A DNA stretch of 21,441 nt from Bacillota bacterium (GTDB taxonomy: Bacteria; Bacillota; Clostridia; Christensenellales; Aristaeellaceae): NCBI GenBank assembly GCA_023421395.1, contig JAEZTL010000012.1, positions 1-21,441 of the forward strand, given 5' to 3'. Both the position numbers and the translations under genes were made by a program. The notes beneath the pieces were generated by a model. It was given only the letters and a program-made list of their open reading frames with translations, was not told the origin of the DNA and made no database searches. Shown in pieces: positions 11,550 through 18,218 of the stretch (position 1 is its first letter; the number at the start of each line of letters is the position of its first letter).

Positions 11550-11703
11550 CGGCAAGGTGGTATTTTTTTGGCCTTTTCACGCCGAAACAACCGTTTTTTT
11601 CGATTTTCAGGCGCTCCCCTCAGCGCTGCGCCGTCCAGACCTTCGCCTCCGATTCCCACAGCCCCTGGCAGCGGAGCCCGCCCATTCCCCGATAAAATGA
11701 ATA

Positions 11704-11738
11704 AAATCCTGCAAAATATTATATATCTTGCAGGATTT
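11704..11738 (-). terminator. Intrinsic terminator after ddl
   Basis: A perfect 11-bp stem AAATCCTGCAA (11704-11714)/TTGCAGGATTT (11728-11738) with a 13-base A/T loop lies 23 bases after the ddl stop. On the minus strand it is followed by TATTCATTTTATC, a T-rich tail. This separates the cell-wall block from rpoBC. Confidence 0.8.
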
Positions 11739-11761
11739 CCGTTTTATGCGCATTCGCGCAC

Positions 11762-12943
11762 TCATCCCTTGCCCTTGGCGCCGCCCAGCTTCTGGTTTTT
11801 GAGGATGTCGGATTTGTAGGAAAACACGCTCTCCCGGCGGTCGGCGGCGGCGGTCAGCGCGTAGCGGATCATCTCGTCCAGCATCTCCCGGAACTTGAGG
11901 CCCAGCGGCTCCCACAGGTAGAACGCCAGTGAGCCGGGGATGGTGTTGATCTCGCCCACGTAGAGGGAATCGTCCTCCCCGTCCAGCATGAAGTCGATGC
12001 GCACCACGCCCTTGCAGTCGAGCGCCCGGAAAATGTCGAGGGACAGCGCGCGGATGCGCGCAGCCATCTCCTCCGGGATTGGCGCGGGAATGAGGCGGGA
12101 CAGCGACTGCATGCCCTTGCCGCCCTTGGCGCGGCGGGCGTACTTGTCGTTGAAGTCCACCAGTTCCTCGCCGCCCAGCGGCATCTCCAGTTCCGACGCG
12201 CGGGCCTCCTCACCGTAGCCCAGCACGGAGCAGTTGACTTCACGGCGCTTTGTGACGCCCTTCTCGATTAGAATGCGGCGGTCGAAGGCGGCGGCCACGT
12301 CCAGCGCCTCCTCAAGACCCTCGCGGTCATTGGCGCGCTTGATGCCGATGGAGGAACCCAGGTTGGCGGGTTTGACGTAAACGGGATAGGATAGCGCGGC
12401 TTCGATCCTTTCGATGCAGGCGGCACGGTCTTTTTTCCAGCCCGCGCGGTCAATCCACGTATCCGGCAGCACCGGGAATCCGCAGCTTCGGAACAGCTGC
12501 TTCATGGCGATCTTGTCCATGCCCACGGCGGAACCCATCACGCCCGAGGAAGTGTAGGGCACGTCCAGCATTTCGAGCATACCCTGCAGCGTCCCGTCCT
12601 CGCCGTTCATGCCATGCATGGCGAGCAGCGCCACATCCGCCGCGGCCAGCACCTTCTCGCCCTTTGAAAAGAGGCCGCGCCTCGGCTCCGGGTCGATCAG
12701 AAGCAGCCTGCCGCCGTCGGCGGTGGGCAGCACCTTCCTGACTTCCGCCGCGTCGAAGTTCGGGTAGAAGGAGATGTCCCGGAGGCGCTCGCCCACGTAC
12801 CAGGCGCCGTCCCGCGCGATGTAGACAGGGAATGCGTCGTACTGATCCGGGTCCAGCGCGCCCAGCGCCTGAACGCCGGTGATGATCGAAACGTCATGTT
12901 CGCAGGTGCGGCTGCCAAAGAGCACCGCAACGCTCAGCTTCAT
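11762..12943 (-). CDS. ddl: D-alanine--D-alanine ligase family protein
   Basis: The 393-residue ATP-grasp enzyme is predicted to join two D-Ala for the peptidoglycan stem peptide. Motifs in order: FGSRTCEHDVSI near residues 9-20 (usually FGG.S.EHEVS), MHGMNGEDGTLQGMLE (109-124), the ATP-binding KPANLGSSIGI (191-201), DFNDKY (263-268) with the Lys-Tyr pair of D-Ala-D-Ala ligases, and EINTIPGSLAFYLWEPLG (331-348), where classical Ddl has NTMPGFT. The open frame extends 73 codons upstream, but the ATG at 12943 is chosen because AAAGGGGG lies 7 bases before it and the family N-terminus starts there. It is last in a cluster with a hydrolase and a membrane Mur ligase. A different second substrate cannot be excluded. 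Confidence 0.9.
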   Translation of the reverse strand: MKLSVAVLFGSRTCEHDVSIITGVQALGALDPDQYDAFPVYIARDGAWYVGERLRDISFYPNFDAAEVRKVLPTADGGRLLLIDPEPRRGLFSKGEKVLAAADVALLAMHGMNGEDGTLQGMLEMLDVPYTSSGVMGSAVGMDKIAMKQLFRSCGFPVLPDTWIDRAGWKKDRAACIERIEAALSYPVYVKPANLGSSIGIKRANDREGLEEALDVAAAFDRRILIEKGVTKRREVNCSVLGYGEEARASELEMPLGGEELVDFNDKYARRAKGGKGMQSLSRLIPAPIPEEMAARIRALSLDIFRALDCKGVVRIDFMLDGEDDSLYVGEINTIPGSLAFYLWEPLGLKFREMLDEMIRYALTAAADRRESVFSYKSDILKNQKLGGAKGKG

Positions 12944-12987
12944 GCAATAACCCCCTTTAGTCGTCCCAAGAAAGGGCGGTGGCAGGC

Positions 12988-13217
12988 TTAGCCGGTCAGC
13001 CTGCGCCCGCAATGGGGACAGTGGTCCGCGGTGATGGGCCTGATGGCAGCAAGCGGCCGCAAAACGGGCACCGGCGAAAGATCCTTCGAATGGCAATTGC
13101 CGCGGCCGCGAGACGGAATCCCGCGAAGGTGATTGGGCCATGGCTGAATCACCCTGCGCCAAAGCGGCCGCACAGGAAGAACCCCGGCAGCGTCACAGCA
13201 AAGAACAAGATGCTCCG
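12988..13217 (-). pseudogene. Broken small membrane protein with two C-P-x-C-G zinc knuckles
   Basis: One frame reads ILFFAVTLPGFFLCGRFGAG, then TGA (13149-13151), then GPITFAGFRLAAAAIAIRR and RRCPFCGRLLP. A second frame, one base off, continues IRPITADHCPHCGRRLTG and stops at 12988. Restoring one base near 13045 and reading TGA as Trp gives a coherent protein: two hydrophobic segments, then CPFCG and CPHCG knuckles 14 residues apart, a layout common in small Firmicute membrane proteins. TAG codons (13218-13220, 13227-13229) also block the upstream end. An intact 90-codon frame starting at 13260 (ATGA overlap with the Mur ligase) joins only the second knuckle to low-complexity sequence. This is either a decayed gene or an assembly with errors. 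Confidence 0.55.
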
Positions 13218-13256
13218 CTATGGCGCCTAACGGTGGCCCAACGCCATCCCCCCGCC

Positions 13257-14861
13257 TCATCCCTCCGAGTAGTTGTCGGGCAGGTCGTTTTCAAACAGGA
13301 TTACGTCGCTCGGCTGCGCGATGCGCCCAAGAAGCGCCTGGGCTTCGGCGAGGCTGGCGACGATGTGAAGGCTGTGGGGATCGAAGCCGGCGGCGATCAG
13401 TCCCTTGGCGATGGGCCGGGTTCGCTTCGGTCCCACCAGCACCGCCACGTCGCAGGCGGCGGCCATCTGCTGGCCGAATTTGAAGTTCAAGGTCTCTTCC
13501 TCGGTTCCCTGTTCCACAAGGCCCGGCGTCACCACCAGATGCCTGCCGGTGAAGCCGGAGAGCACCTCGAAAGCCGCCGCCGCGCCGGCGGGGTTGGCGT
13601 TGAAGGCGTCGTCAATGATGGTCATGCCGCTTGCGCCTTCGAGCAGTTGCAGCCTGTGCTCCACCGGCTGTACGCGCCGGACGCCCCGGGCGATTTCTTC
13701 CATCGTCATGCCCAGGCGCCTCGCCACCGCCGAGGACAGCGCGATATTCTGGATGTTGTGCCGGCCCAGAAGCTTCGTCTCGCAGGAAACGCGGTTGCCC
13801 TCGCCGTCGGACAGCGTAAAGCGGCTGCCGAAGGGGCCGGAGACGATGTCCTCCGCGTACATCGAAAGGTATCCCGAGCCCAGCCCGGCGCGATACTTTT
13901 CGCCCTTCGCGCGGGCAAAGAGCTTGTCGCACCAGCCGCCATCGTCCGCGCCGAAGAATGCCGCGCCGCCGGGCGCAAGCCCCTCGATCAACTCGAATTT
14001 GGTATTGGCGACGGTCTCCACCGTGCCGAAAGTTTCCAGGTGCTGGGCGCCGACGCTGGTCAGTACGCCGTAGGCGGGATGCACCAGCTCGCACAGCTCC
14101 TTGATATCGCCCACATGGCGCGCGCCCATCTCGGCGATGAACACCTGATGGTGGGGCTCCAAATCCGTACGGATGACCTTGGTAAGGCCCATGGGCGTAT
14201 TGAAGCTGGAGGGCGTGGCCAGCACGGAGTATTTTTCGCTCAGAATCGCGGCCAGTATGAATTTGGTGGACGTCTTTCCGTAGCTGCCGGTGATGCCGAT
14301 GCGGATCAGGTCGGGCCGCGCCGCGAGCCGCTTCTGCGCGTCGCTGAAGAAGAAGTGGTTGACCCGCCGCTCGATGGGCTGCATCAGATACCCCGCCGTC
14401 AGCGCCAGATAGGGAATGCCGGCGAACAAAAGGTACGGGGGTACGCCCAGCCAGTTGAGGATAAACGACGCCGCCAGCGCCACGAGGCCCGTGGCCGCCA
14501 GTAACCGCTGCATGCGCGGCGTGTAAGCCAACGGCTTTTTGGGCGGGGTCACATACTGGGTTTCGTTGAGCCGCCAGGCCGCCGCGCCGAAGCCGATCAC
14601 CACGGCGATGGTGGCCACGACACGGGCCGCGTCACGGTTCATGACGAGGGTCAGGATCAGCGGCAGCAGCAGCTTGGCCACCACCGCGATGACGCCGATG
14701 TTGAGCGTCCAGCCCAGAAGTTTATCCCGGTTCTTGCCCAGCCATCGGCCGTAGCCGTCCAGCTGGTAACTCTCCAGCTGCAGCATGTGCAGGTAATACC
14801 GGGTGGTGATGGCGGAGATCGCCGCCACGAGAAACGATTCGATTGCGTCAAGCCAGCTCAA
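13257..14861 (-). CDS. Membrane-anchored MurF-like Mur ligase
   Basis: The product has 534 residues. From residue 185 it is a Mur ligase: P-loop ITGSYGKTSTK (190-200), SSFNTPMGL, EMGARHVGDI, and the C-terminal domain with VEHRLQLLEG and IDDAFNANP, the MurF form of that motif. It ends with FENDLPDNY. The first 170 residues are not the UDP-MurNAc-tripeptide domain of MurF but a membrane domain, with hydrophobic stretches near residues 2-20, 47-73, 80-96, 119-138 and 141-163. MurF proper adds D-Ala-D-Ala to the UDP-linked precursor; this version would act at the membrane and may take a lipid-linked substrate (inference). The start is TTG at 14861, overlapping the hydrolase stop as TTGA, with GGAGGAG 10 bases upstream. 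Confidence 0.85.
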   Translation of the reverse strand: MSWLDAIESFLVAAISAITTRYYLHMLQLESYQLDGYGRWLGKNRDKLLGWTLNIGVIAVVAKLLLPLILTLVMNRDAARVVATIAVVIGFGAAAWRLNETQYVTPPKKPLAYTPRMQRLLAATGLVALAASFILNWLGVPPYLLFAGIPYLALTAGYLMQPIERRVNHFFFSDAQKRLAARPDLIRIGITGSYGKTSTKFILAAILSEKYSVLATPSSFNTPMGLTKVIRTDLEPHHQVFIAEMGARHVGDIKELCELVHPAYGVLTSVGAQHLETFGTVETVANTKFELIEGLAPGGAAFFGADDGGWCDKLFARAKGEKYRAGLGSGYLSMYAEDIVSGPFGSRFTLSDGEGNRVSCETKLLGRHNIQNIALSSAVARRLGMTMEEIARGVRRVQPVEHRLQLLEGASGMTIIDDAFNANPAGAAAAFEVLSGFTGRHLVVTPGLVEQGTEEETLNFKFGQQMAAACDVAVLVGPKRTRPIAKGLIAAGFDPHSLHIVASLAEAQALLGRIAQPSDVILFENDLPDNYSEG

Positions 14862-15643
14862 GCGTTTGACTCCTCCAAGAACTTCATCACGATCGCGCGG
14901 AACTCCGGATAGCGGTCCAGGTAGGCGAAATGACCCGCATCCTCAAAGACGATAAGCCCCGCGTCCGGGATCTCCTTTTCCATGACCCGCCCCATCCAGA
15001 GCGGTGTTTCGGTGTCCTTCGCGCCCCAGATGAGCAGCGCCGGGGATTGGATTTTCGGAAGGCAGGGCCTTAGATCCTGCCGGATCACCCGGTTGAAGGT
15101 ACCGCGCATGCCGGGCGTCAGCGCGCGGTAGTCGCGGGAGCCAAAATGCTGAACCAGCGCCTCCCGAATGGCCCCCACCCGCGCCTCGCCCAAAATCGCC
15201 CGGACCGGGGCGGATTCCGCAGCGCCTTTGAGCGCCTTGTACAGCGTGGTGCGCGCCCTTTTTTTGCCCGTGCGTTCGGGGACGAGCCCCGCCGCGCCGG
15301 TCAGCACCAGTTTCCCGGCCAACTCCGGATGGGTGGCGGCCAGGAGAATCGCCACACGGGCGCCGAAGGAATGGGCGAGGATGTCCACGCCCGCCATGTC
15401 CAATTGGCGTATCAAAGCGGCGGTAAGTTCCATGTACTCGGTGACGGACCAAGGCTCGCCCGGCTCCGGCGAGCGTCCGGAACCCGGAAAATCCAGCGCC
15501 ACGACCTCGCGCAGCGCGGAAAAGTCCCGAATCACCGGCAGCCAGCTCTCGATCCTGCCACCCCAGCCGTGCAAAACGAGGAGCGGCTTTCCCGCTCCCT
15601 GCCGCTCGTAATACAAGGACTGCCCGCCGTGCTCAAAGATCAT
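14858..15643 (-). CDS. Alpha/beta-fold hydrolase of unknown substrate
   Basis: The 261-residue cytoplasmic protein has the full alpha/beta hydrolase layout: oxyanion-hole HGWGG (25-29), DFPGSGRS (51-58), nucleophile AHSFGA with Ser92 (Ala replaces the first Gly of GHSxG), Asp210 in IWGAKD and His238 in DAGHF. No signal peptide is seen. The open frame begins 10 codons earlier (15673), but the ATG at 15643 is chosen: GGGGTGA precedes it, a TATAAT box lies just upstream, and the family N-terminus starts there. Its stop overlaps the start of the Mur ligase, so the two are translationally coupled. The location suggests work on cell-wall or lipid intermediates; the substrate is unknown. Confidence 0.85.
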   Translation of the reverse strand: MIFEHGGQSLYYERQGAGKPLLVLHGWGGRIESWLPVIRDFSALREVVALDFPGSGRSPEPGEPWSVTEYMELTAALIRQLDMAGVDILAHSFGARVAILLAATHPELAGKLVLTGAAGLVPERTGKKRARTTLYKALKGAAESAPVRAILGEARVGAIREALVQHFGSRDYRALTPGMRGTFNRVIRQDLRPCLPKIQSPALLIWGAKDTETPLWMGRVMEKEIPDAGLIVFEDAGHFAYLDRYPEFRAIVMKFLEESNA

Positions 15644-15661
15644 CGGTTCACCCCGGAAAAG

Positions 15662-15667
15662 ATTATA
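15662..15667 (-). promoter_or_regulatory. Possible -10 box (TATAAT) for the hydrolase-Mur ligase-ddl cluster
   Basis: A perfect TATAAT lies on the minus strand 18 bases before the chosen hydrolase start, directly after a terminator for the previous operon. The -35 region at 17-base spacing reads TTTTCT, a poor match, so activity would need a regulator or another contact. Only the -10 box is seen clearly. Confidence 0.45.
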
Positions 15668-15681
15668 GCGCATCCCGGCGC

Positions 15682-15735
15682 AAAAGAAAAGCGAATAATT
15701 CGGAAGCGCGGGATCGGAACCGCCGTATTATTCGC
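15682..15735 (-). terminator. Intrinsic terminator overlapping the rimI stop codon
   Basis: GCGAATAAT (15691-15699) pairs perfectly with ATTATTCGC (15727-15735), and after a T-T mismatch CGG pairs with CCG. On the minus strand the hairpin is followed by TTTTCTTTT (15690-15682). The 5' arm contains the rimI stop codon TAA (15730-15728). It ends the ribU-tsaE-tsaB-rimI transcript. Confidence 0.8.
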
Positions 15736-16213
15736 TCATGATATGCGGATCGTCCTCCGGATGCGCCTCGGGAAGCTGTTCACAGGCCATCACCAGCGCA
15801 TCCTCGTTGTTGTCGGCGTAGTAGCGTTTGCGAAAGCCAACCTCTTGAAAACCCAGCTTTCTGTACAGTGACTGGGCCACGAGGTTGCTCCTTCTGCACT
15901 CGAGCGTCATATAGCGGATGCCGGTATCGGCGGCCAGCTGCATCAGCGCCCGGGCGATTTTTTCGCCGATGCCCCTCCCCCGCGCAGCCTTTTTCACGGC
16001 AATGTTGGTCACATGCCCCTCGTCCAGCACCAGCCACATGCCGGCGTAGGCCACCGCCATGCCGTCCTCGCGCGCCACCAGATACCGCGCGCACCGGTTT
16101 TCGGTGACCTCGCGGACAAAGGCGTCCCGGGACCAGGGCACCGCGAAGCTCTCCCTTTCGATCTCGCTGACGGCATCCACATCCAGAAGGGTCATCAGGC
16201 CGATTTCAATCAT
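15728..16213 (-). CDS. rimI: RimI-type GNAT N-alpha-acetyltransferase
   Basis: The 161-residue GNAT protein matches RimI, which acetylates the N-terminus of ribosomal protein S18. It has the acetyl-CoA loop VKKAARGRGIGEKI (residues 74-87), the preceding strand HVTNIAV, and the C-terminal block ECRRSNLVAQSLYRKLGF with KRYYADNNEDALVM typical of RimI. A short acidic tail follows. The ATG at 16213 lies inside the last codons of tsaB (8-base overlap) with GGGAG about 6 bases upstream. rimI next to tsaB and tsaE is a common Firmicute arrangement. The actual acetyl acceptor in this organism is not shown by the sequence. Confidence 0.93.
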   Translation of the reverse strand: MIEIGLMTLLDVDAVSEIERESFAVPWSRDAFVREVTENRCARYLVAREDGMAVAYAGMWLVLDEGHVTNIAVKKAARGRGIGEKIARALMQLAADTGIRYMTLECRRSNLVAQSLYRKLGFQEVGFRKRYYADNNEDALVMACEQLPEAHPEDDPHIMSE

Positions 16214-16913
16214 GCGCTCTCCCCTGTTTCTCGGCGCGCTCGCGCTCCGCCTGGGGCTTTCGAAGGTAGATTGGGGTCAGTTCCCCACCCGGCATGCGGA
16301 TGGATGGATCGTTTTCCGCCAAATAGCAGGCTGCTTCCGCCCGGAGGAGCGAAAGATGCGGCTTTTGAAGCACCGCCCGTTGCCCCAGCGCGCGAAGGAT
16401 CGCCTCTGCGTGCGCGGTCAGGCCGTCGCCGGTGAAGAGGCATCGCCCGTCCGTCGGAAGGCGCGAAAGAAAATCCGTCAGCGGCAGCGCCGCATCCTCC
16501 ATAAGGCGCTCGGGCAGCGCGCCCCCGGGAAATCGAAACCGAGCGCAATACACCTGGCCGCGCCGCGCGTCCAGAATCGGACAAATTTCACCGTCAAAAC
16601 CGAAGGCGCCTGCGGACAGCGCCGCGAGTGCATCCACCCGCGCGCAGGGGATGCCCCGGGCCAGCGCGATGCCCTTGGCCGCGCACACGCCGATACGCAC
16701 ACCGGTAAAGGAGCCCGGCCCCGCGACGCAGGATACCATTTCGACATCTTCGATCGAAAGGCCGGCGGCGGCAAGCGCCTGATCCACCATGGGCATCAGC
16801 GTCTCAGAATGGGTCAGCCCGGCGTCCGCGACGGCGGCATAGCGCAAAGCGCCGCCCCGCCACAGCGCGACGCCGGCCACCGGCCCGGAAGTATCGATTC
16901 CAAGGATCGTCAC
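16206..16913 (-). CDS. tsaB: tRNA t6A modification protein TsaB
   Basis: The 235-residue ASKHA-fold protein partners TsaD and TsaE in making N6-threonylcarbamoyladenosine at tRNA position 37. Seen: the N-terminal ILGIDTSG, HSETLMPMVDQAL, and the conserved GPGSFTGVRIGVCAAKGIA. A frame open to 16928 would add MGGCG, but GTG at 16913 is chosen because it gives the family start VTILGIDTS, overlaps the tsaE stop as GTGA, and has GGAGG 7 bases upstream. tsaD is not in the window. It is translationally coupled to tsaE and, by its position, under the FMN riboswitch. Confidence 0.95.
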   Translation of the reverse strand: MTILGIDTSGPVAGVALWRGGALRYAAVADAGLTHSETLMPMVDQALAAAGLSIEDVEMVSCVAGPGSFTGVRIGVCAAKGIALARGIPCARVDALAALSAGAFGFDGEICPILDARRGQVYCARFRFPGGALPERLMEDAALPLTDFLSRLPTDGRCLFTGDGLTAHAEAILRALGQRAVLQKPHLSLLRAEAACYLAENDPSIRMPGGELTPIYLRKPQAERERAEKQGRAHD

Positions 16914-17368
16914 GCCGCATCCTCCCACGCGCGAAGCGCTTCAATGATTCCCGCCTCGCGGCCGGACATCCCGAAGGTCGCGAGGCGGATGACGCGCTCG
17001 TCCTCCGCCTCGCCCCGCTCCATGGTGATCTCCACCCGTGGAACGGCGTCCATGCCGGAAAAAGGCCACTCGATCAGCGCGATAAAGCCGCCGCCGGTGA
17101 ATTCGTCCAAGCCCGCCGCATAGAATTCATCTTCGTCCGAAAGGCGGTAGAGGTCGAAGTGAACCACGCTGCCGTAGGGCTGCATCAGGGTAAAAGTGGG
17201 GCTTGGCATCGGCCCCTCCACCCCGAGCGCCCGGGCGGCACCCCGCGCCAGCACGCTCTTGCCGGCGCCCAGGTCGCCGGAAATCAAAAGGCTGTCGCCG
17301 GGCAACAGCCGCGCGCCCAGCGCCGCGCCGAAATCCTGCGTATCCTCCTGCGAATGCGTCCGGTACAT
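16910..17368 (-). CDS. tsaE: tRNA t6A modification ATPase TsaE
   Basis: The 152-residue product is the small ATPase of the t6A pathway. It has Walker A SGDLGAGKSVLARG (residues 30-43; Ser rather than the more common Thr after GK), SPTFTL (56-61), HFDLYRL (70-76) and LIEWP, all in family order. The ATG at 17368 has GGAGGAG immediately upstream at normal spacing. Only 12 bases separate it from the ribU stop, just enough for its ribosome binding site, so it cannot have a separate promoter in that gap. Its stop overlaps the tsaB GTG. Confidence 0.96.
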   Translation of the reverse strand: MYRTHSQEDTQDFGAALGARLLPGDSLLISGDLGAGKSVLARGAARALGVEGPMPSPTFTLMQPYGSVVHFDLYRLSDEDEFYAAGLDEFTGGGFIALIEWPFSGMDAVPRVEITMERGEAEDERVIRLATFGMSGREAGIIEALRAWEDAA

Positions 17369-17380
17369 CTCTCCTCCAAA

Positions 17381-17959
17381 TTATCCGTGCAGAAACGGCG
17401 AGAGCCGCTTGTAGAGCAGCGCCGTGACGCCGCACAACACCAGGCCCTTGATGATGTTGAACGGGACCGTCGCCAGCGCGATCAACTTGCCCAAGCTGTC
17501 GATGGCCGGAATGATCGCCTGCATCATGCCGATGATCGCCGGCTCTGGAACGCCCATCACGTTCACGTAGAACGGAATCAGCACGAAGTAGTTGGCCAGC
17601 GCGCCCACCGCGGTCATCAACAGGATGCCCACGCCCATGCCCGCCAGCGCGCCCCTCAGCGTGCGGTTCCTGCGGTACCAGGCCGAAGCGCAAATGACCA
17701 GCGCCGAGGATACCAGAAAGTCCGCCATCTCGCCGACCATGCCGCTGTCCGAATTGATGCAGCCCACCAGATCCTTGATGAACACAATGATGACGCCCGC
17801 CACCGGTCCCATCGAGAAGCCGCCGAGAAGCGCCGGAAGCGTCGAAAAGTCCAGCTTGTAGATCGGCGGAAAGATCGGGATGCCGGGGATCAGAAACAGG
17901 ATGGCCGCCGCCGCGCCCAGTACGCCGATGCGCGAGATTTTTTTTGCATTGCCCGTCAT
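17381..17959 (-). CDS. ribU: Riboflavin ECF transporter substrate-binding (S) component
   Basis: The 192-residue hydrophobic protein has about six membrane segments and the RibU/YpaA pattern: IPIFPPIYKLDFSTLPALLGG followed by GPVAGVIIVFIKDLVGC and, near the C-terminus, VPFNIIKGLVLCG. It would bind riboflavin and work with a shared energy-coupling module (EcfT plus two ATPases) not encoded here. The upstream FMN riboswitch independently supports the substrate. The ATG at 17959 is preferred over GTG at 17977 because AGAGGAG lies about 9 bases before it. The downstream t6A genes follow immediately. Confidence 0.93.
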   Translation of the reverse strand: MTGNAKKISRIGVLGAAAAILFLIPGIPIFPPIYKLDFSTLPALLGGFSMGPVAGVIIVFIKDLVGCINSDSGMVGEMADFLVSSALVICASAWYRRNRTLRGALAGMGVGILLMTAVGALANYFVLIPFYVNVMGVPEPAIIGMMQAIIPAIDSLGKLIALATVPFNIIKGLVLCGVTALLYKRLSPFLHG

Positions 17960-17983
17960 TTGGTATTCTCCTCTCACGATAAA

Positions 17984-18009
17984 GCCCCTGCAGAAACGTT
18001 CGCAGGGGC
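17984..18009 (-). terminator. Riboswitch expression-platform hairpin before ribU
   Basis: GCCCCTGC (18009-18002 on the minus strand) pairs perfectly with GCAGGGGC (17991-17984) around a 10-base loop, followed by TTTATCG. The stem is strong but the T-tract is short, so it may terminate weakly. Flanking it, GGTGTTCTCC (18033-18024) can pair with the ribU ribosome binding region GGAGAATACC (17971-17962) with one wobble, so control may also be translational. Confidence 0.6.
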
Positions 18010-18030
18010 CATTACGGCAGTTGGGAGAAC

Positions 18031-18158
18031 ACCTTCTTCCATCCAGACTCAGAAGCCAACGTTGGCTTCATTACTGTCGGCTTCGGAGTTACACCGAATC
18101 GGCCTTTCGGCTCGCGGGCTATACCGCCGGTGGGGATTCACACCCCGCCCTGAAGACG
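18031..18158 (-). ncRNA. FMN riboswitch (RFN element) aptamer
   Basis: The minus strand carries the conserved RFN blocks in order: CTTCAGGGCGGGGTG, GAATCCCCACCGGCGGTA, AGCCCGCGAGCC, GATTCGGTG, CCGAAGCCGACAG and GTCTGGATGGAAGAAGG. A variable arm AAGCCAACGTTGGCTT sits at the usual expandable position. It binds FMN and represses the gene behind it. The gene behind is a riboflavin transporter, the classic target. Confidence 0.97.
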
Positions 18159-18178
18159 TTTATGCGATTGTGGCACCT

Positions 18179-18207
18179 ATATTAAACCCGGGATATTGCT
18201 TTGTCAA
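18179..18207 (-). promoter_or_regulatory. Sigma-A promoter of the riboswitch-ribU-tsaE-tsaB-rimI operon
   Basis: TTGACA (18207-18202), a 17-base spacer and TAATAT (18184-18179) on the minus strand form a near-consensus promoter about 20 bases before the aptamer. The -35 box lies 12 bases after the galK stop, and no galK terminator is seen in between. Confidence 0.85.
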
Positions 18208-18218
18208 CCCTCCGCGCG

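Noticed and set aside
11547..11575. Possible plus-strand terminator (CCTTG...CAAGG followed by seven T)
   Set aside because: The stem is only 5 bp, no plus-strand gene precedes it, and it overlaps the rpoBC -35 region.
12944..13162. 73-codon N-terminal extension of ddl
   Set aside because: It is in frame but lacks family similarity and runs through the broken zinc-knuckle gene. The ATG at 12943 has a good ribosome binding site and begins the family sequence.
12988..13260. Intact 90-codon frame starting with an ATGA overlap after the Mur ligase
   Set aside because: Only its last 18 residues look like real protein. The hydrophobic and first zinc-knuckle parts lie in the neighbouring frame, so a broken gene explains the region better, though the coupled start keeps some doubt.
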